Positions 8,998-18,514 are shown, counted from the stretch's first letter. The stretch is DNA of 21,293 nucleotides from Chara braunii (GCA_003427395.1 BFEA01000025.1:923392-944684); one strand, 5' to 3'. Numbers and translations are program-made. The notes: generated from the letters alone by a model not told the origin.

Positions 8998-10361
8998 GAA
9001 GGGTCGAATCCGCCAGCAGAATCGGATCAGGACAAAGTTTACGGCAAGCCTAGGGAGGACGGTAGACAAAGTAACATCCGCAAGGAAGAAATTCAGGTAC
9101 CAGATCCCTATCCTTGCCAATCCTGAGATAGACGACACTCTTAGCAAGTTGCTAGGGACCATGGTATCGGTTTCCTTCCAGACCATGTTGCAGGCTAGTC
9201 CTAGACTACTGAAGGGCCTAAGACAGCTACTAACAAGGCAAAAGGGTGGAAGTACCGGAGGAACCGGATGTACGTGAAGAAGGCTAGGAAGAGGAACCAC
9301 CGCGGGAAGTGGCAAACCTTCAGAGGGCCCCCGGGGATCTGGAAGATCTAGAGAAGGCCTTCGCAGACATCCGGCTAAGTCTGCCAGACCGGGAAGGCGG
9401 AGAAGTCATGAGGGCACCGCCTGGTACGAAACTGAGTTTCCATGCGCTACCGGTAGGGAAACTGAAAGTCCAGATTGGCAGCCACCATACGGATGCACTG
9501 GTAGATGGCGGGGCAGAAATCACACTCATTCGCAATGACTTTGTAATAATTGCTGGGTGTCCAATCAACCGGGAGGTCACGGGGAGTGTCCGGGGAGCAG
9601 GTGGGGAAATCCCCTTTTCCGGCTATGTTACCAAGTGCGCAGTTAAAGCCGTGGTTAGAAAGTCTATATGGTGATTCAAACGAATGACCGTCATGAACGA
9701 AATGGACCATGACGTGATCCTCGGGCGCCCGTGGTGTGCGAACGTAGAGATGATCGGGATGCATCTGCACGACGGCACCTACATGGTAGACATAGAGGAC
9801 CCGGTGACAGGACGAGGCGAGCTGCTTCGCCTTATGGGAACCGGGGGAGACACGCCAAAAGGGAAACTCGCAACCTGGTCACCCTCCTTTGAGGAGAGCG
9901 CTAGAAAGGGGGCTTTCGCACGCATGGAAGGGATGAGAGAGAGGGTGGAAATTATGATCGAAGAAGCCTTTAGTAAGAAAGAATGGGTCAAGATGGGACT
10001 CCCGATGAAGAAACGTAGGTCAGACGAAGACGCCCTGGGAGTCATGGTAGTAGAGAAGGAAACAAAAGTGGAATTGGGAGCCAGTTTGCCCAAGCGAGGG
10101 GAGATCCGGGATAAGAAGGATAAGGTCACACTAGAAATCCCGGACTTACTACAGCTTGTCAAAGCAATCAGGTACCACAAAGTGGCCATTGACCCGGCCG
10201 CCCTCGCCCGCTTTGAGGAGAGGGTCCAAAAAGGCTATTGCCTAAATGGGGAGCTGGTCAGTATTCAGCCCCGCATTGTGGAAGCCCCGCAAAAAACTCC
10301 GGCCATTCATTTTTTAGAAGAAAGATCCCGGAAGGAAGTGTTCGGACGTATAAGCCAGTAG
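8998..10361 (+). pseudogene. gag-pol linker and aspartic protease, frameshifted
   Basis: After gag the reading continues to about 9080 in the gag frame. It then moves to the next frame for a conserved-looking segment (FRYQIPILANPEIDDTLSKL, ending near LLTR about 9235), then to a third frame through TAG 9285. The retropepsin-like domain follows. VDGGAEI has its Asp at 9504-9506, where families normally show Asp-Ser/Thr-Gly; here the middle residue is Gly. The partner hydrophobic motif VILGRPW is at about 9715-9735. A TGA at 9672-9674 lies between these two motifs. The protease would normally cleave Gag-Pol inside particles. After a hydrophilic linker the frame ends at TAG 10359-10361 while RT continues in the -1 frame. 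This copy is very unlikely to be active. Confidence 0.75.
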
Positions 10362-12208
10362 GAAAGAAGGCGAAGCCGGTCTCCATCCTACTCGAGATGA
10401 CTAAGGTGGAGGCCATGGAAAAGGAGGAGGAGGTTCTTCGGGTAATTAGAGAAAGGAGGGTGGCNGAAGGACATAGGATACCGGATGAGGTGGCCCAAAC
10501 CATGAAGATCGGAGTAAAGGGTTTTCTGACGGAGCAAGAAACACAGGCAATCAAAGAAGTATGCCAAGAATCTCACCTAGCATTCGCTTTCAATGACCAT
10601 CAGAAATGGCGCTTGGACGCTAAGTTGATCCCACCAGTCAAGATCCACACGGTCGAGCATGAGTGTTGGAATGACAAGGGACCGGCCTACGATTTTGGGA
10701 TCACAGGAGAAGTGACGGAGCTCCTTAGGGCAAAAATGGACTCCTTCGTGGCAGAACCCACCGCATCTTCTTATGCCAACAAGTGGTTTGTATTCCGCAA
10801 ACCCAACAAGTCACTTAGATGGATTCAGGACCTGCAAAAGTTAAATGCTGTCACCATCCGGGATGCGGGATCGTTGCCGCAGGCAGATCTCCTGGCCGAA
10901 TCCCATGCCAGACGCAGTATTTACTCATTGATAGATCTGTTCTCAGGATACGACCAGCTCCCGCTGGACGCACGAGATAGGCCCTACACGGCTATGCATA
11001 CGCCAATAGGACAGTTGCAGATGCAGGTCACACCTATGGGATTTACTGATGCGGTAGCAGAGGCACATAGGAGGATGCTCGCGGTGGCCGGGGACATGTT
11101 CCCAGACAAATGTGAGCCCTACATTGACAACAACCCTGTCAAAGGAGCACGAGAGAAGGATGAGACCGAAGTCCAGCCGGGGATAAGAAAGTTTGTTTGG
11201 GACCACCTGCAGGATATTAGAGAGCTGCTGCGAAGATTCTTATAATACAACATAACCGCTAGTGGTCCGAAGAGTATCTTCAAGTTGGCAGTTCCAGAAG
11301 TCACAATTTTGGGATTTCGTTGTGGAGCCTATGGAAGGAAGCCGGATCCGGCTAAGACCGATAAGATAGCACAGTGGCTTACGCCTCTTCGAACTACAAC
11401 AGAAGTCAGGGCATTCCTGGGGGTGGTAGGCTTTTGGAGAATCTTCATAAAAGGATTCGCAAAGATAGTGGAACCGATTCGAGCCATGATCCGTGAAGAA
11501 GCCACGCTCGATTGGACTGCGGAAAGGGAATCGGCCGTCCAGACCCTGAAAAATATTCTCACATCCGAAGAAGTCACCCTTGCCGCTCCGTGTTTCAACG
11601 ACGAGGTCGGTCGACCTTTCATCCTTGAGACGGATGGAGGACCAATGGCAGTCGGCGGGGTGCTAATTAAAAAAGGCGAAGATGGTAGAGAGCGACCAAT
11701 CATATTTGAGAGTAGGACGCTCAATTTAGCTGAGCGGCGCTACTCTCAGTTCAAGAAGGAGGTACTTGCGATACTGCATTTCCTAAAGACCTTTCAGACT
11801 TATCTCTTCGGGAGGAGGTTTATCCTGAGGATAGACCCAACCAATGTCGCTGGGGCCCTGAAGAACTATAAGCCTATAGACCCGACTGTTGGAAGATGGG
11901 TAGGATTTATCTGGCAGTTCGACTATAAGATTGAACGCATAGTCGGCCTTAGGAATCGAGCAGACGGACTGAGCAGGGTGGCCCTCACACCCGAAGGGCT
12001 AGAACAGGCAGAGCCGATCGACGCGTTCCTCGACTACGAGAGTGGGACGCTGGTAGTAGACAGCGAGATGGCCGTAACCACTTGCACAACTGGGGAGCTA
12101 TTGATCAAAGCACTCGAAAAGGGGCCTCCGGCAATGGTTGCTGAGTTAAGGGAAGGTACGGTCACCAGAGTCGGAAGGAGGGAAGAGAAGGACGCCTGGG
12201 TAGTGTTG
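10340..12208 (+). pseudogene. Reverse transcriptase and RNase H domains, broken
   Basis: RT begins after the TYKPVGKKAKPV block. Recognisable parts are KWFVFRKPNKSLRWIQDLQK (about 10780), motif A YSLIDLFSGYDQL with catalytic Asp 10934-10936, motif B TPMGFTDAVAEA (about 11030), and motif C YIDN at 11120-11131, where the usual second Asp is Asn (AAC). A TAA at 11243-11245 interrupts the palm/thumb in the same frame. The connection WLTPLRTTTEVRAFLGVVGF then leads to RNase H with its acidic residues: Asp in ETDGGPMAVGG (11633), Glu in KKEVLAIL (about 11759), Asp in RIDPTNVAG (11834), and Asp in NRADGLSRV. It would copy element RNA into DNA in the cytoplasm; the loss of YIDD and the stop make it inactive. 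It resembles Ty3-like RTs of charophyte algae and fungi, from memory. Confidence 0.9.
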
Positions 12209-13666
12209 TGAAAACCCGGGATGAACAAATTGCACTAGCCATTGAGGGAGGCTGGAGAAGGGTTATGAGCATGATGGAGTCTCAGGAGCTTGCATCACTA
12301 TCTGGCTTATGAGGTGGATAATAATCAGACGGGTACTCAGAAAGAAGAGGAGTTCTTCCTTATCAAGTCATATGAAGATTTGTTCAGAGAAATTGGGTTG
12401 CTACTTGTGGGGAACAAAGAACCCCACGAGGTTAGTCCTAAAGCTAGGGAGGAAGCGGATAGGTATGAGCTTAGAAGGGGGCACCTATTCCGAAAGGAGG
12501 AAGGCCTGACGCCCAGGAGAGTAGTCTGTGGAAGGATGCGACAACTCGACATTATCCAGGTCATGCATGACGGATTGGCCGGTGGCCATCGCTCATCCAA
12601 AGGGACCCTAGCCAAGATAACGCCGCTCTATTATTGGTCGGGAATGGCATCTATGGTTGCCACGTACTGCCAGACCTGCAAAATCTGCCAGGAACAAAGC
12701 ACGGCCCGCATTTTCGAACCACTTAGACCCACCCGCGTGCTGGGACCAGGGCATATGGTACATCTCGACCTGGCAGTCATGCCGGTTTCCATAAAAGGGT
12801 AGAGGTACATACGGGACGCAAGGGATAACCTTAGTGGGTTTGTCGAGGCAACCGCACTCAAGAAGAAAACTGGGTTTGCAGTTGCAGACTGGGTGGAGAA
12901 CTTTTATCTGAGGCACCCGTTCATCAGGAGATTCATAGCCGGCAATGGGACTGAGTTTGTAAACCAGGACGTCCTGAATACCTGCAAGAAGCTTGGCTTA
13001 CCGATCAAATTGACAGAACCATACCACCCTGAGGCCAACGCGCCAGTCGAGCGAGGACACCAAACGCTTAAGAACATGATTCCAAAGTTGGCAGCAGATG
13101 ACCTTGGGAACTGGCCGGATTATCCCAGACACGCGGTATTCGCCGAGAATATGACACCAAAAAGGACAACGGGTTGCATCCCGACAGAGCTATGGTATGG
13201 CAGGGAGATTGACTTTCCGGTAGAAGCCCTAGTATCCACCTGGAACAAATTGGTAGACGACCCTCATCTGACTACGGAACAATTGATTGAGGCAAGGTGT
13301 GAACAAACGGCCAGGAACGAGAAGGCCTTGGAAGAAATAGCTCACAAAGTACTAGACAGTCGCATGAAGGACAAAACCAGGTGGGACCAGTTGAAGAACA
13401 TCCGGAAGGAGCCTCTGCAGGTCGGGGAGATGGTTCTAGTCATAAATTCGGCACTAGAAACTACATGGTCAGGCCAGTTGGGGCGGCGATTCAAGGGACC
13501 TTACCGTATTGCAAGAAAGTTGGGTGTGAGCACGTTTGAGATTGAGAACCTGGATGGGATCAATATAAGGGGGTCAGTCTCCACGCAACGACTGGTCAGG
13601 TTTCTCACTAGGGATCTGGTGGAACAATGGCTGCAAGAAGCTCAGGATAAAGAGGCGGAAGACTAA
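12205..13666 (+). pseudogene. Integrase, broken and with a substituted catalytic Asp
   Basis: The stretch from about 12205 to 12295 reads in a different frame from both sides (ALAIEGGWRRVMSMMESQEL), so two compensating indels flank it. The main frame then resumes. The zinc-binding HHCC domain is present: His 12566, His 12587, and Cys 12668 and 12677 as CQTC. The DDE core has Asp 12767 and Glu 13049; the middle position at 12941-12943 is Gly (AGNGTEF), with exactly 35 residues between it and the Glu, so it occupies the D of DD35E. An in-frame TAG lies at 12800-12802. The C-terminal FKGPYRIARK resembles the GPY/F module. No chromodomain is seen before TAA 13664-13666. Integrase inserts element DNA into chromosomes; this copy should be dead. 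Confidence 0.9.
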
Positions 13667-14081
13667 GGCCGCTCAGAACAGTGGCAAAAGGCCTACTTAT
13701 CGTTTGTGCTTTTGGTTGTTGTCTTTTGTCTTTATGTTTCTTTCCTTTTGACGGCCTGGGTGTGCACGAGGCGCATGGGAAACTGTGCGATTCGGCGGGG
13801 GGTTTTTTGTACCATAGTTTTTGTGGGATACTGGGATGAGCAATGGGGGATGGGACATTGTACCATAAGACATGGCATTGGAGGGACGTTGGGAAAAAGG
13901 GGCGAGGTGGTCGGTTGTTCCTCCTTTTTTTTCTTCTTCATGCCTTTCTGTTTCCGTGGGAGCAACCGGGATTGGGGGACACGTGTGGGCAAAACCTGGG
14001 ATGACTGCCACAAGGGAATGGGTTGGGGCTTTCTCCTGTCTTGTGTCCTGCCTTTCAGTTATAAAAGTCAGGCGGACCAAG
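13667..14081 (+). promoter_or_regulatory. Gap between integrase and ORF E with a strong 3' splice-site-like signal
   Basis: No gene is supported here. The gap has T-rich stretches and the repeated word TTGTACCATA (about 13806 and 13857). It ends in a pyrimidine-rich run and CTTTCAG (AG at 14057-14058), 23 bases before the ATG of ORF E. The form suggests that E could be reached by splicing, as subgenomic ORFs of some retroelements are. TATAAA at 14061-14066 is too close to the ATG to serve it as a core promoter. Confidence 0.35.
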
Positions 14082-14804
14082 ATGGCACCCTACAACGTGA
14101 ACGATATTAATCAAGCAAACATCAATATTGATGATCCATGGCGGCAACCAGGGAGGCCACAAAACAGAAACAGACCGGTGCTTGTGATAGGGCCGCAACC
14201 CCGGCCCCCTGTGAGGACGGGAAAAAGGAAGATGCGAGCCTGTAGACCCTCCCCTACAAAAGAAGGCGATGTGCTCCCAGCCTGGTCAGAGGATGAAAGT
14301 GAGCAAGAACGGGAGGAAAGGAGGGAAGAAATAGGGACAGAGGACCAGCACAAGGAAGAATCTGGGCAGGGAAGCCGGAAAGACGCTAAGAGATCCACAG
14401 AAGATGACAGTGAGACAGGGGAGGACATTCCGGAGGTTGTAATTGTAAGTAGCGATGATGAGGTGGATAAGGTCTCAAGGCCCAGGCCGGAAGGACAGGC
14501 ATCAACAAGCAGGGCCTCAGAGGAGGTCCATGATTGGGAGGAGGTATTCGGCCCCACACCCAGTCATTGGTTCGAGGTATGGGCCAGCACTTTCAGACAT
14601 GACTGGATTATTATAGCCCGTAGCCTCATGGCGGCTGGGGAAAGGGTCAAGCCAACGGACTTTTTCTCAAAAGAAACATTACATGATATAAAGGCAACAT
14701 TGGACGAGATACGGACCTACGGGCTGGGGGTGGCGCCGCCACTAAAGACAGAGGAGGGCAGGGGCGCTAAGCGCCAAAGAATGGATCGGGATACTGGGAA
14801 TTAA
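14082..14804 (+). CDS. ORF E: acidic, SIM-bearing protein downstream of pol
   Basis: This is an open 240-codon frame from ATG 14082 (CAAGATGGCA) to TAA 14802-14804. The N-terminus has Asn/Ile-rich NVNDINQANINIDDPW, then a Pro/Arg-rich stretch with a basic cluster GKRKM (47-51). A long acidic, Ser/Glu/Lys-rich disordered segment (about 65-125) contains VVIVSSDDE at 119-127, which fits the SUMO-interaction motif pattern of a hydrophobic core followed by Ser/Asp/Glu. A Trp-rich folded-looking part follows (SHWFEVWASTFRHDW). It ends in AKRQRM (229-234), a possible nuclear localisation signal. No enzyme motif or membrane span is seen, so it is not a classical Env. The upstream extension of the same frame (from 13872) starts at a non-canonical codon and crosses the splice-like site, so it is not used. 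It lies at the usual position of a 3' accessory ORF, and it is open although gag-pol is not. Confidence 0.7.
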   Translation: MAPYNVNDINQANINIDDPWRQPGRPQNRNRPVLVIGPQPRPPVRTGKRKMRACRPSPTKEGDVLPAWSEDESEQEREERREEIGTEDQHKEESGQGSRKDAKRSTEDDSETGEDIPEVVIVSSDDEVDKVSRPRPEGQASTSRASEEVHDWEEVFGPTPSHWFEVWASTFRHDWIIIARSLMAAGERVKPTDFFSKETLHDIKATLDEIRTYGLGVAPPLKTEEGRGAKRQRMDRDTGN

Positions 14805-14892
14805 GGATTGGCAAACTAGGGTTGGATGGCACGGTTGGATGTAGAATAGGGGCGCTGGGACTCGGCAAACCAATCAGGGAGAAAGGCGGGGG

Positions 14893-15202
14893 TGGTATTT
14901 TGTCAAGTGGCTTCCTAGAAATAGAGTTAGTCAAGGCAAGGATGTGGGATTTTGTGTGAAACGATGCTTGTTGACCTGAAACTTGCCAAAAGACATGAGG
15001 GCAAGCTGGGAGATGCAGGGAGAGACAACTTTTTGAGTATCAACTACTCTTTCTGAGTTTGGCAAAGACGAAGGAGGGTGTGATTGGGGATTCGAACATA
15101 AGAGGGTTCTCTCTTTGCTATTTAAACAATCTGTAATTCGGTCTCTGTCTTCTCAACAAATTGTGATACTGGTTAGATTGGAAGGACTTGGGTCTGGTTA
15201 CA
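14893..15202 (+). repeat. Candidate 3' LTR of the gag-pol element
   Basis: A purine-rich tract (GGGAGAAAGGCGGGGG, 14877-14892) is followed by TGGTATTTTG, as at a polypurine tract/LTR junction. TATTTAAA (15119-15126) could be the LTR promoter, and the region to about 15202 ends near ...TTACA. No matching copy was found upstream, so both ends are tentative. From 15203 to 15590 I see no gene or repeat. Confidence 0.3.
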
Positions 15203-15597
15203 GACGCAATGAGTCTCTTAGAATGTACGGTCACATGTGTGAATGACGATGGTGTCCTGTTAAGAGAGGTTAGGGAACCTACGGGTAGAACGGCACGACA
15301 GTGCTTTCCCCTAGGAGCCTAATTCGACGGAGTCCAATACTCAACATCAATATGCATGAGACTTGTAGCTATGGTTGAACGACCGGGCGGGCTAGCATTA
15401 CTAAAGGCTGGGTGAATTTCGCCGCGAGCTAGACGCGAAGTCGGATGTATGAGAAAGCTGAAGAAAAGTGGAGCGAGAAAATGCATAGCACGCTAAAACT
15501 AATGGTCACCACCTACCCCCCCAACTGACAATCGGATCCGAGCCTCCCTCAGCCCACCCCCTCGGGCGCTTGTACTGAGAAGAGAATGGAAATGAGA

Positions 15598-15720
15598 ATG
15601 ACCCTAACCAGGTTATTCAAGTATGAGTATGGAATGGAAATAGGAATGGCCCTAACAAGGCTATTCAAAGCTCGAGATTGGAAAAGAAGAACGACACTAA
15701 CCAGGTTGTTCGGAATGGCC
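15598..15720. repeat. Short tandem repeat, unit about 45-48 bp
   Basis: Versions of ATGACCCTAACCAGGTTATT begin at about 15598, 15646 and 15691, with GAATGG-rich spacers. A further partial copy (CCCTAACAAGG) begins at 15720. Confidence 0.65.
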
Positions 15721-15838
15721 CCTAACAAGGGTCATTCTTTGGAGTTGGCACTGGGGTCCCCTTGCATGACTGCTTGCATGATATTGGAAGAGTTGAGCTT
15801 TGGAAAAGGACACTGGAAGGACTGAGCTTGGAAAGGAT

Positions 15839-15981
15839 ATTGGACTCAGCCTTGCAAAGAATATTGGACTGAGCTTGGAAAGGATATTGGACTCAGCCTT
15901 GCAAAGCATATTGGACTCAGCCTTGGAAAGGATATTGGACTCAGCCTTGGAAAGGACATTGGAGTTGGCCTTGGAAGAGAT
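15839..15981. repeat. 24-bp tandem repeat
   Basis: The unit ATTGGACTCAGCCTTGSAAA plus four bases starts at 15839, 15863, 15886, 15910, 15934 and 15958; one unit is 23 bp, which breaks any coding phase. Confidence 0.85.
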
Positions 15982-15994
15982 AATTGCATCAAGC

Positions 15995-16066
15995 ATTGGA
16001 CTGGGATTGAGCATTGGACTGAGATTGAGCATCGGAATGAGACTGAGCATTGGAATTGGATTGAGT
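15995..16066. repeat. 18-bp tandem repeat (4 copies)
   Basis: ATTGGACTGAGATTGAGC-like units start exactly every 18 bases at 15995, 16013, 16031 and 16049. They share the ATTGGACT core with the adjacent 24-bp array, so the two probably derive from one seed. Confidence 0.85.
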
Positions 16067-16089
16067 ATCGAAAATTGCACTGCATAAAC

Positions 16090-16979
16090 AGGGGACCCTA
16101 GGCAACTTGAAATGAATTTGGAAATGACATTGAAATGAATTTCTCCCTTCTTCTAGTCTTTGGCCTCAGTGAGAGGGGGATACCGGGGCACCCACCGCGA
16201 CGCCAAGACCTTTATCCCTTTGAGGGAAAAAGTCTTAGCGCGACCTGCTCCTCCTTTATAAGGATGAGGGTTAAAGGACTAAGGCACCTACCACTTGGAC
16301 AGGTGCGGGACGTCCGGAACTGACCCTGACAATGAGCTCTAGTCAGGGAGTTCAAACTGCACCTCCTATTGAAATGCCTAAACGTCAAAGGGCGAGAGAG
16401 CCAAATGGGCAGAAAAGTCATTCTCATCTAGTCTATTTTGTCCTTTCCAACCACATGTCATGTCATAGAGGGGTGTCATGGCTATTTGGGTCGGACCTCA
16501 GCTGCCCGCGCTAAGTTGGGCGGCACTGTCCAAGGAGAGGGGCTTGGCGGAGTACCGGGCGGAGTCCACGACCACCACGGGGCATTGACACTGCCCTGCC
16601 GGAGCATTACAACCGCTTCGGGACTAATTGCGAGGTCTTCGTAACTGCACTCGCGGACTAATTGAGAGGCCCAACTCTCTTGAAAGAAAGAGGCCGGAAT
16701 CCAGAAAATCACCACTCGGGAGGAACGATTCGCGAGGAACGCTCTTACTGCTAGACGAGGCCCTGGGAGGCTTGGATTGAACCTGCCTGACAGACGTGAG
16801 GAGGAACCTCAGTGTTGGTGCTCGCCACGTAAGAAAAGAAAGGTCGGACCGAGTAGGAGGATGAGGCGTCGTCCGCTGGGGAGGAGCTGATCATTCTTTC
16901 TTTTGTGAAGCGGATGGACCTGTGTCCTTGATTGCGGTTGGTGGGCCAAAGGTCTCGTACCTCCGAGTGAGAACCAGTC
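16090..16979. other. No gene seen; short direct repeat
   Basis: Short ORFs here have no recognisable domain. CGGACTAATTG occurs at about 16619 (as CGGGACTAATTG) and 16653, each followed by a GAGG word. A TATA-like TTTATAAGG lies at 16254-16262 without an associated gene. Confidence 0.4.
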
Positions 16980-17019
16980 GCGCGATGGGGACATCGCGAT
17001 TGAGTGAGGGAAAGGTGTG
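16980..17019 (+). other. Polypurine tract and LTR start of a second Ty3-like remnant
   Basis: GCGCGATGGGGACATC (16980-16995), then TGAGTGAGGGAAAGG and TGTG at 17016. A diverged copy of the same block lies at 18515, with the same 36-base distance to TGT. The form matches the end of pol, the purine tract and the TGT start of Ty3-type LTRs. The inverted repeat CGCGATG/CATCGCG (16981-16987, 16992-16998) lies inside it. Confidence 0.55.
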
Positions 17020-17081
17020 CTTTCTACCTAAGGACAAAGCGTCCAAAGAAGTAAAAGACCTAGAAAAAGATGGACAGGAAA

Positions 17082-17640
17082 GTTGCATTGGACTTAGCTG
17101 AGCTGGGCGATAAAGGTGCCTGGTCAGACGAATTGTGAGAATTGCATTTGACTTGGCTGAGCTGGGCCACAAAGGTGCCTGGTCAGATGGATTGTGAGAA
17201 TTGCATTTGACTTGGATGAGCTGGGCCACAAAGGTCCCTGGTCAGATGGATTGTGAGAATTGCATTTGACTTGGCTGAGCTGGGCCANTGTGAGAATTGC
17301 ATTTGACTTGGATGAGCTGGGCCACAAAGGTCCCTGGTCAGATGGATTGTGAGAATTGCATTTGACTTGGCTGAGCTGGGCCATAAAGGGGCCTCGTCAG
17401 ATGGATTGTGAGAATTGCATTTGACTTGGCTGAGCTGGGCCATAAAGGTGCCTGGTCAGATGGGTGGTGAGAATTGCATTGGACTTAGCTGAGTTGGGCC
17501 ATAAAGGTGCCTGGTCAGATGGATTGTGAGAATTGCGTTGGACTTGGCTGAGCTGGGCCATAAAGGAGTCCGGTCGTATGGAGTGAGAAAATTGCCTTGG
17601 TCATGGTTGAGCCGGGTCACAAAAGAGCCGCCGAGGGGGA
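17082..17640. repeat. 59-bp tandem repeat array (about 9-10 copies)
   Basis: The unit begins GAATTGCATTTGACTTGG and recurs at 17139, 17198, 17257, 17293, 17352, 17411, 17470 and 17529, with diverged copies at both ends. The copy at 17257 is cut at an N (17287), where the assembly has collapsed or joined repeats; the true number may be larger. The array lies just inside the putative LTR that starts at 17016. Confidence 0.95.
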
Positions 17641-18514
17641 ATAAAGAAAACAAAGTAAAATGGAATGAAGGAAAGAGGGAAGAGGGGATTCTTGTATTTG
17701 AGTGGGGGGAAGAAAATGACGGTTTTTCCAAAATCTACACAGGATCAAAGAAGACGGGCAAACAAAAGCACAAGGGAAGGGGGTAACGAACGGCAGGGCA
17801 ATGAGGTAACTGGGTTGAGACGCGGGCAGGATTGGCAGGACCTGAGAAAAGGCCGGAAAAAAAATGACCCAGGGGAAAGAAGGGAGCAGTGGGGAGTGGC
17901 GGAGAGATGGAATCGAGGTTTTAATGCAGCTAAGGGGAGTTGTGCCTGTGTTCATCAATTCGAAGTGGGTATCACCACAGCAAAGGTGGCGGTTGTACTG
18001 GACGAACACCCCCCCTTCCGGAGCAGATGCCTGACATTGAGTCACATTCGAAAACTTGCCTACAATTTGTTATCAACAAAACTAAGGCAGAAAAACCAAT
18101 CGGACTGGGGCAACAAATGGTCATCCCGGGGAGAAAGTCGGTCTGCTAAGAGTTAAGAGCAGGAGAGCCTCGCCTGCCTCATGTTACTGATTTGAAGCAA
18201 CGTCGGGCTGCCCTGCTGGGTATACAGAGTTGACTGAGAAGGAAAACTCGTGTCTCGATGGAGGGGAAGATAAAGAGGCAGAGCTATGACAGAAATGAGC
18301 AGCTTTGTCTAAGATGTAGGAAGAAAGGAGAAAGCTTGAAAAGGAAAACTTGACCCCCATACCCTCCCCCGCCCTAAGGGGGTAAAGATAAAAAGAACCC
18401 CCGAGAAGAGAGTGGGAAGAAGACAAAAAGGACCCTGGCAAGCTGACCGCCCATCCGGACCCTCCACTCCATCCCCCGTCCGTGTCTCCAGATTCCTACT
18501 AACTATGGACTAGT
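17641..18514. other. No supported gene
   Basis: Purine-rich sequence with open frames of up to 163 codons that lack ATG starts and known motifs. About 18250-18350 has a Lys/Arg/Cys-rich translation (QLCLRCRKKGE) that loosely recalls a nucleocapsid region, too weak to call. Confidence 0.3.

Larger units (their letters stand above)
7081..14804 (+). mobile_element. Degenerate Ty3/gypsy-type LTR retroelement (internal region)
   Basis: The order gag, protease, reverse transcriptase, RNase H, integrase (DD35E with GPY/F-like end) is the Ty3/gypsy (Metaviridae) order. An extra ORF (E) follows the integrase. The pol block reads in one direction without introns but with multiple stops and frame changes, so it is non-autonomous as written. 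ORFs A-D upstream may belong to the same element. The boundaries given are the internal coding limits, since flanking LTRs are not proven. Confidence 0.85.

Noticed and set aside
8509-9315. 268-codon minus-strand frame over the gag-protease junction
   Set aside because: The plus strand has the zinc knuckle and family segments here; the antisense frame has no recognised motif.
13706-14110. 134-codon plus-strand frame with a hydrophobic N-terminus, Env-like at first sight
   Set aside because: It has no ATG start, contains homopolymer-driven Phe runs, overlaps the pyrimidine tract and splice-like site before ORF E, and has no Env motifs.
15085-15100. GGATTCGAAC as the T-arm of a tRNA gene
   Set aside because: No acceptor or anticodon stems could be found around it.
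15800-16087. 95-codon frame of repeated Leu/Asp/Ser units
   Set aside because: It is produced by the 24- and 18-bp repeats; one 23-bp unit breaks the phase and no ATG context or homology supports it.
17082-17640. Regular 59-bp repeats as a CRISPR array
   Set aside because: The units are contiguous with no unique spacers, and the context is eukaryotic; it is a minisatellite.
17665-18156. 163-codon plus-strand frame
   Set aside because: No ATG start, Arg/Lys-rich chance composition in purine-rich DNA, and two overlapping alternative frames of similar quality.
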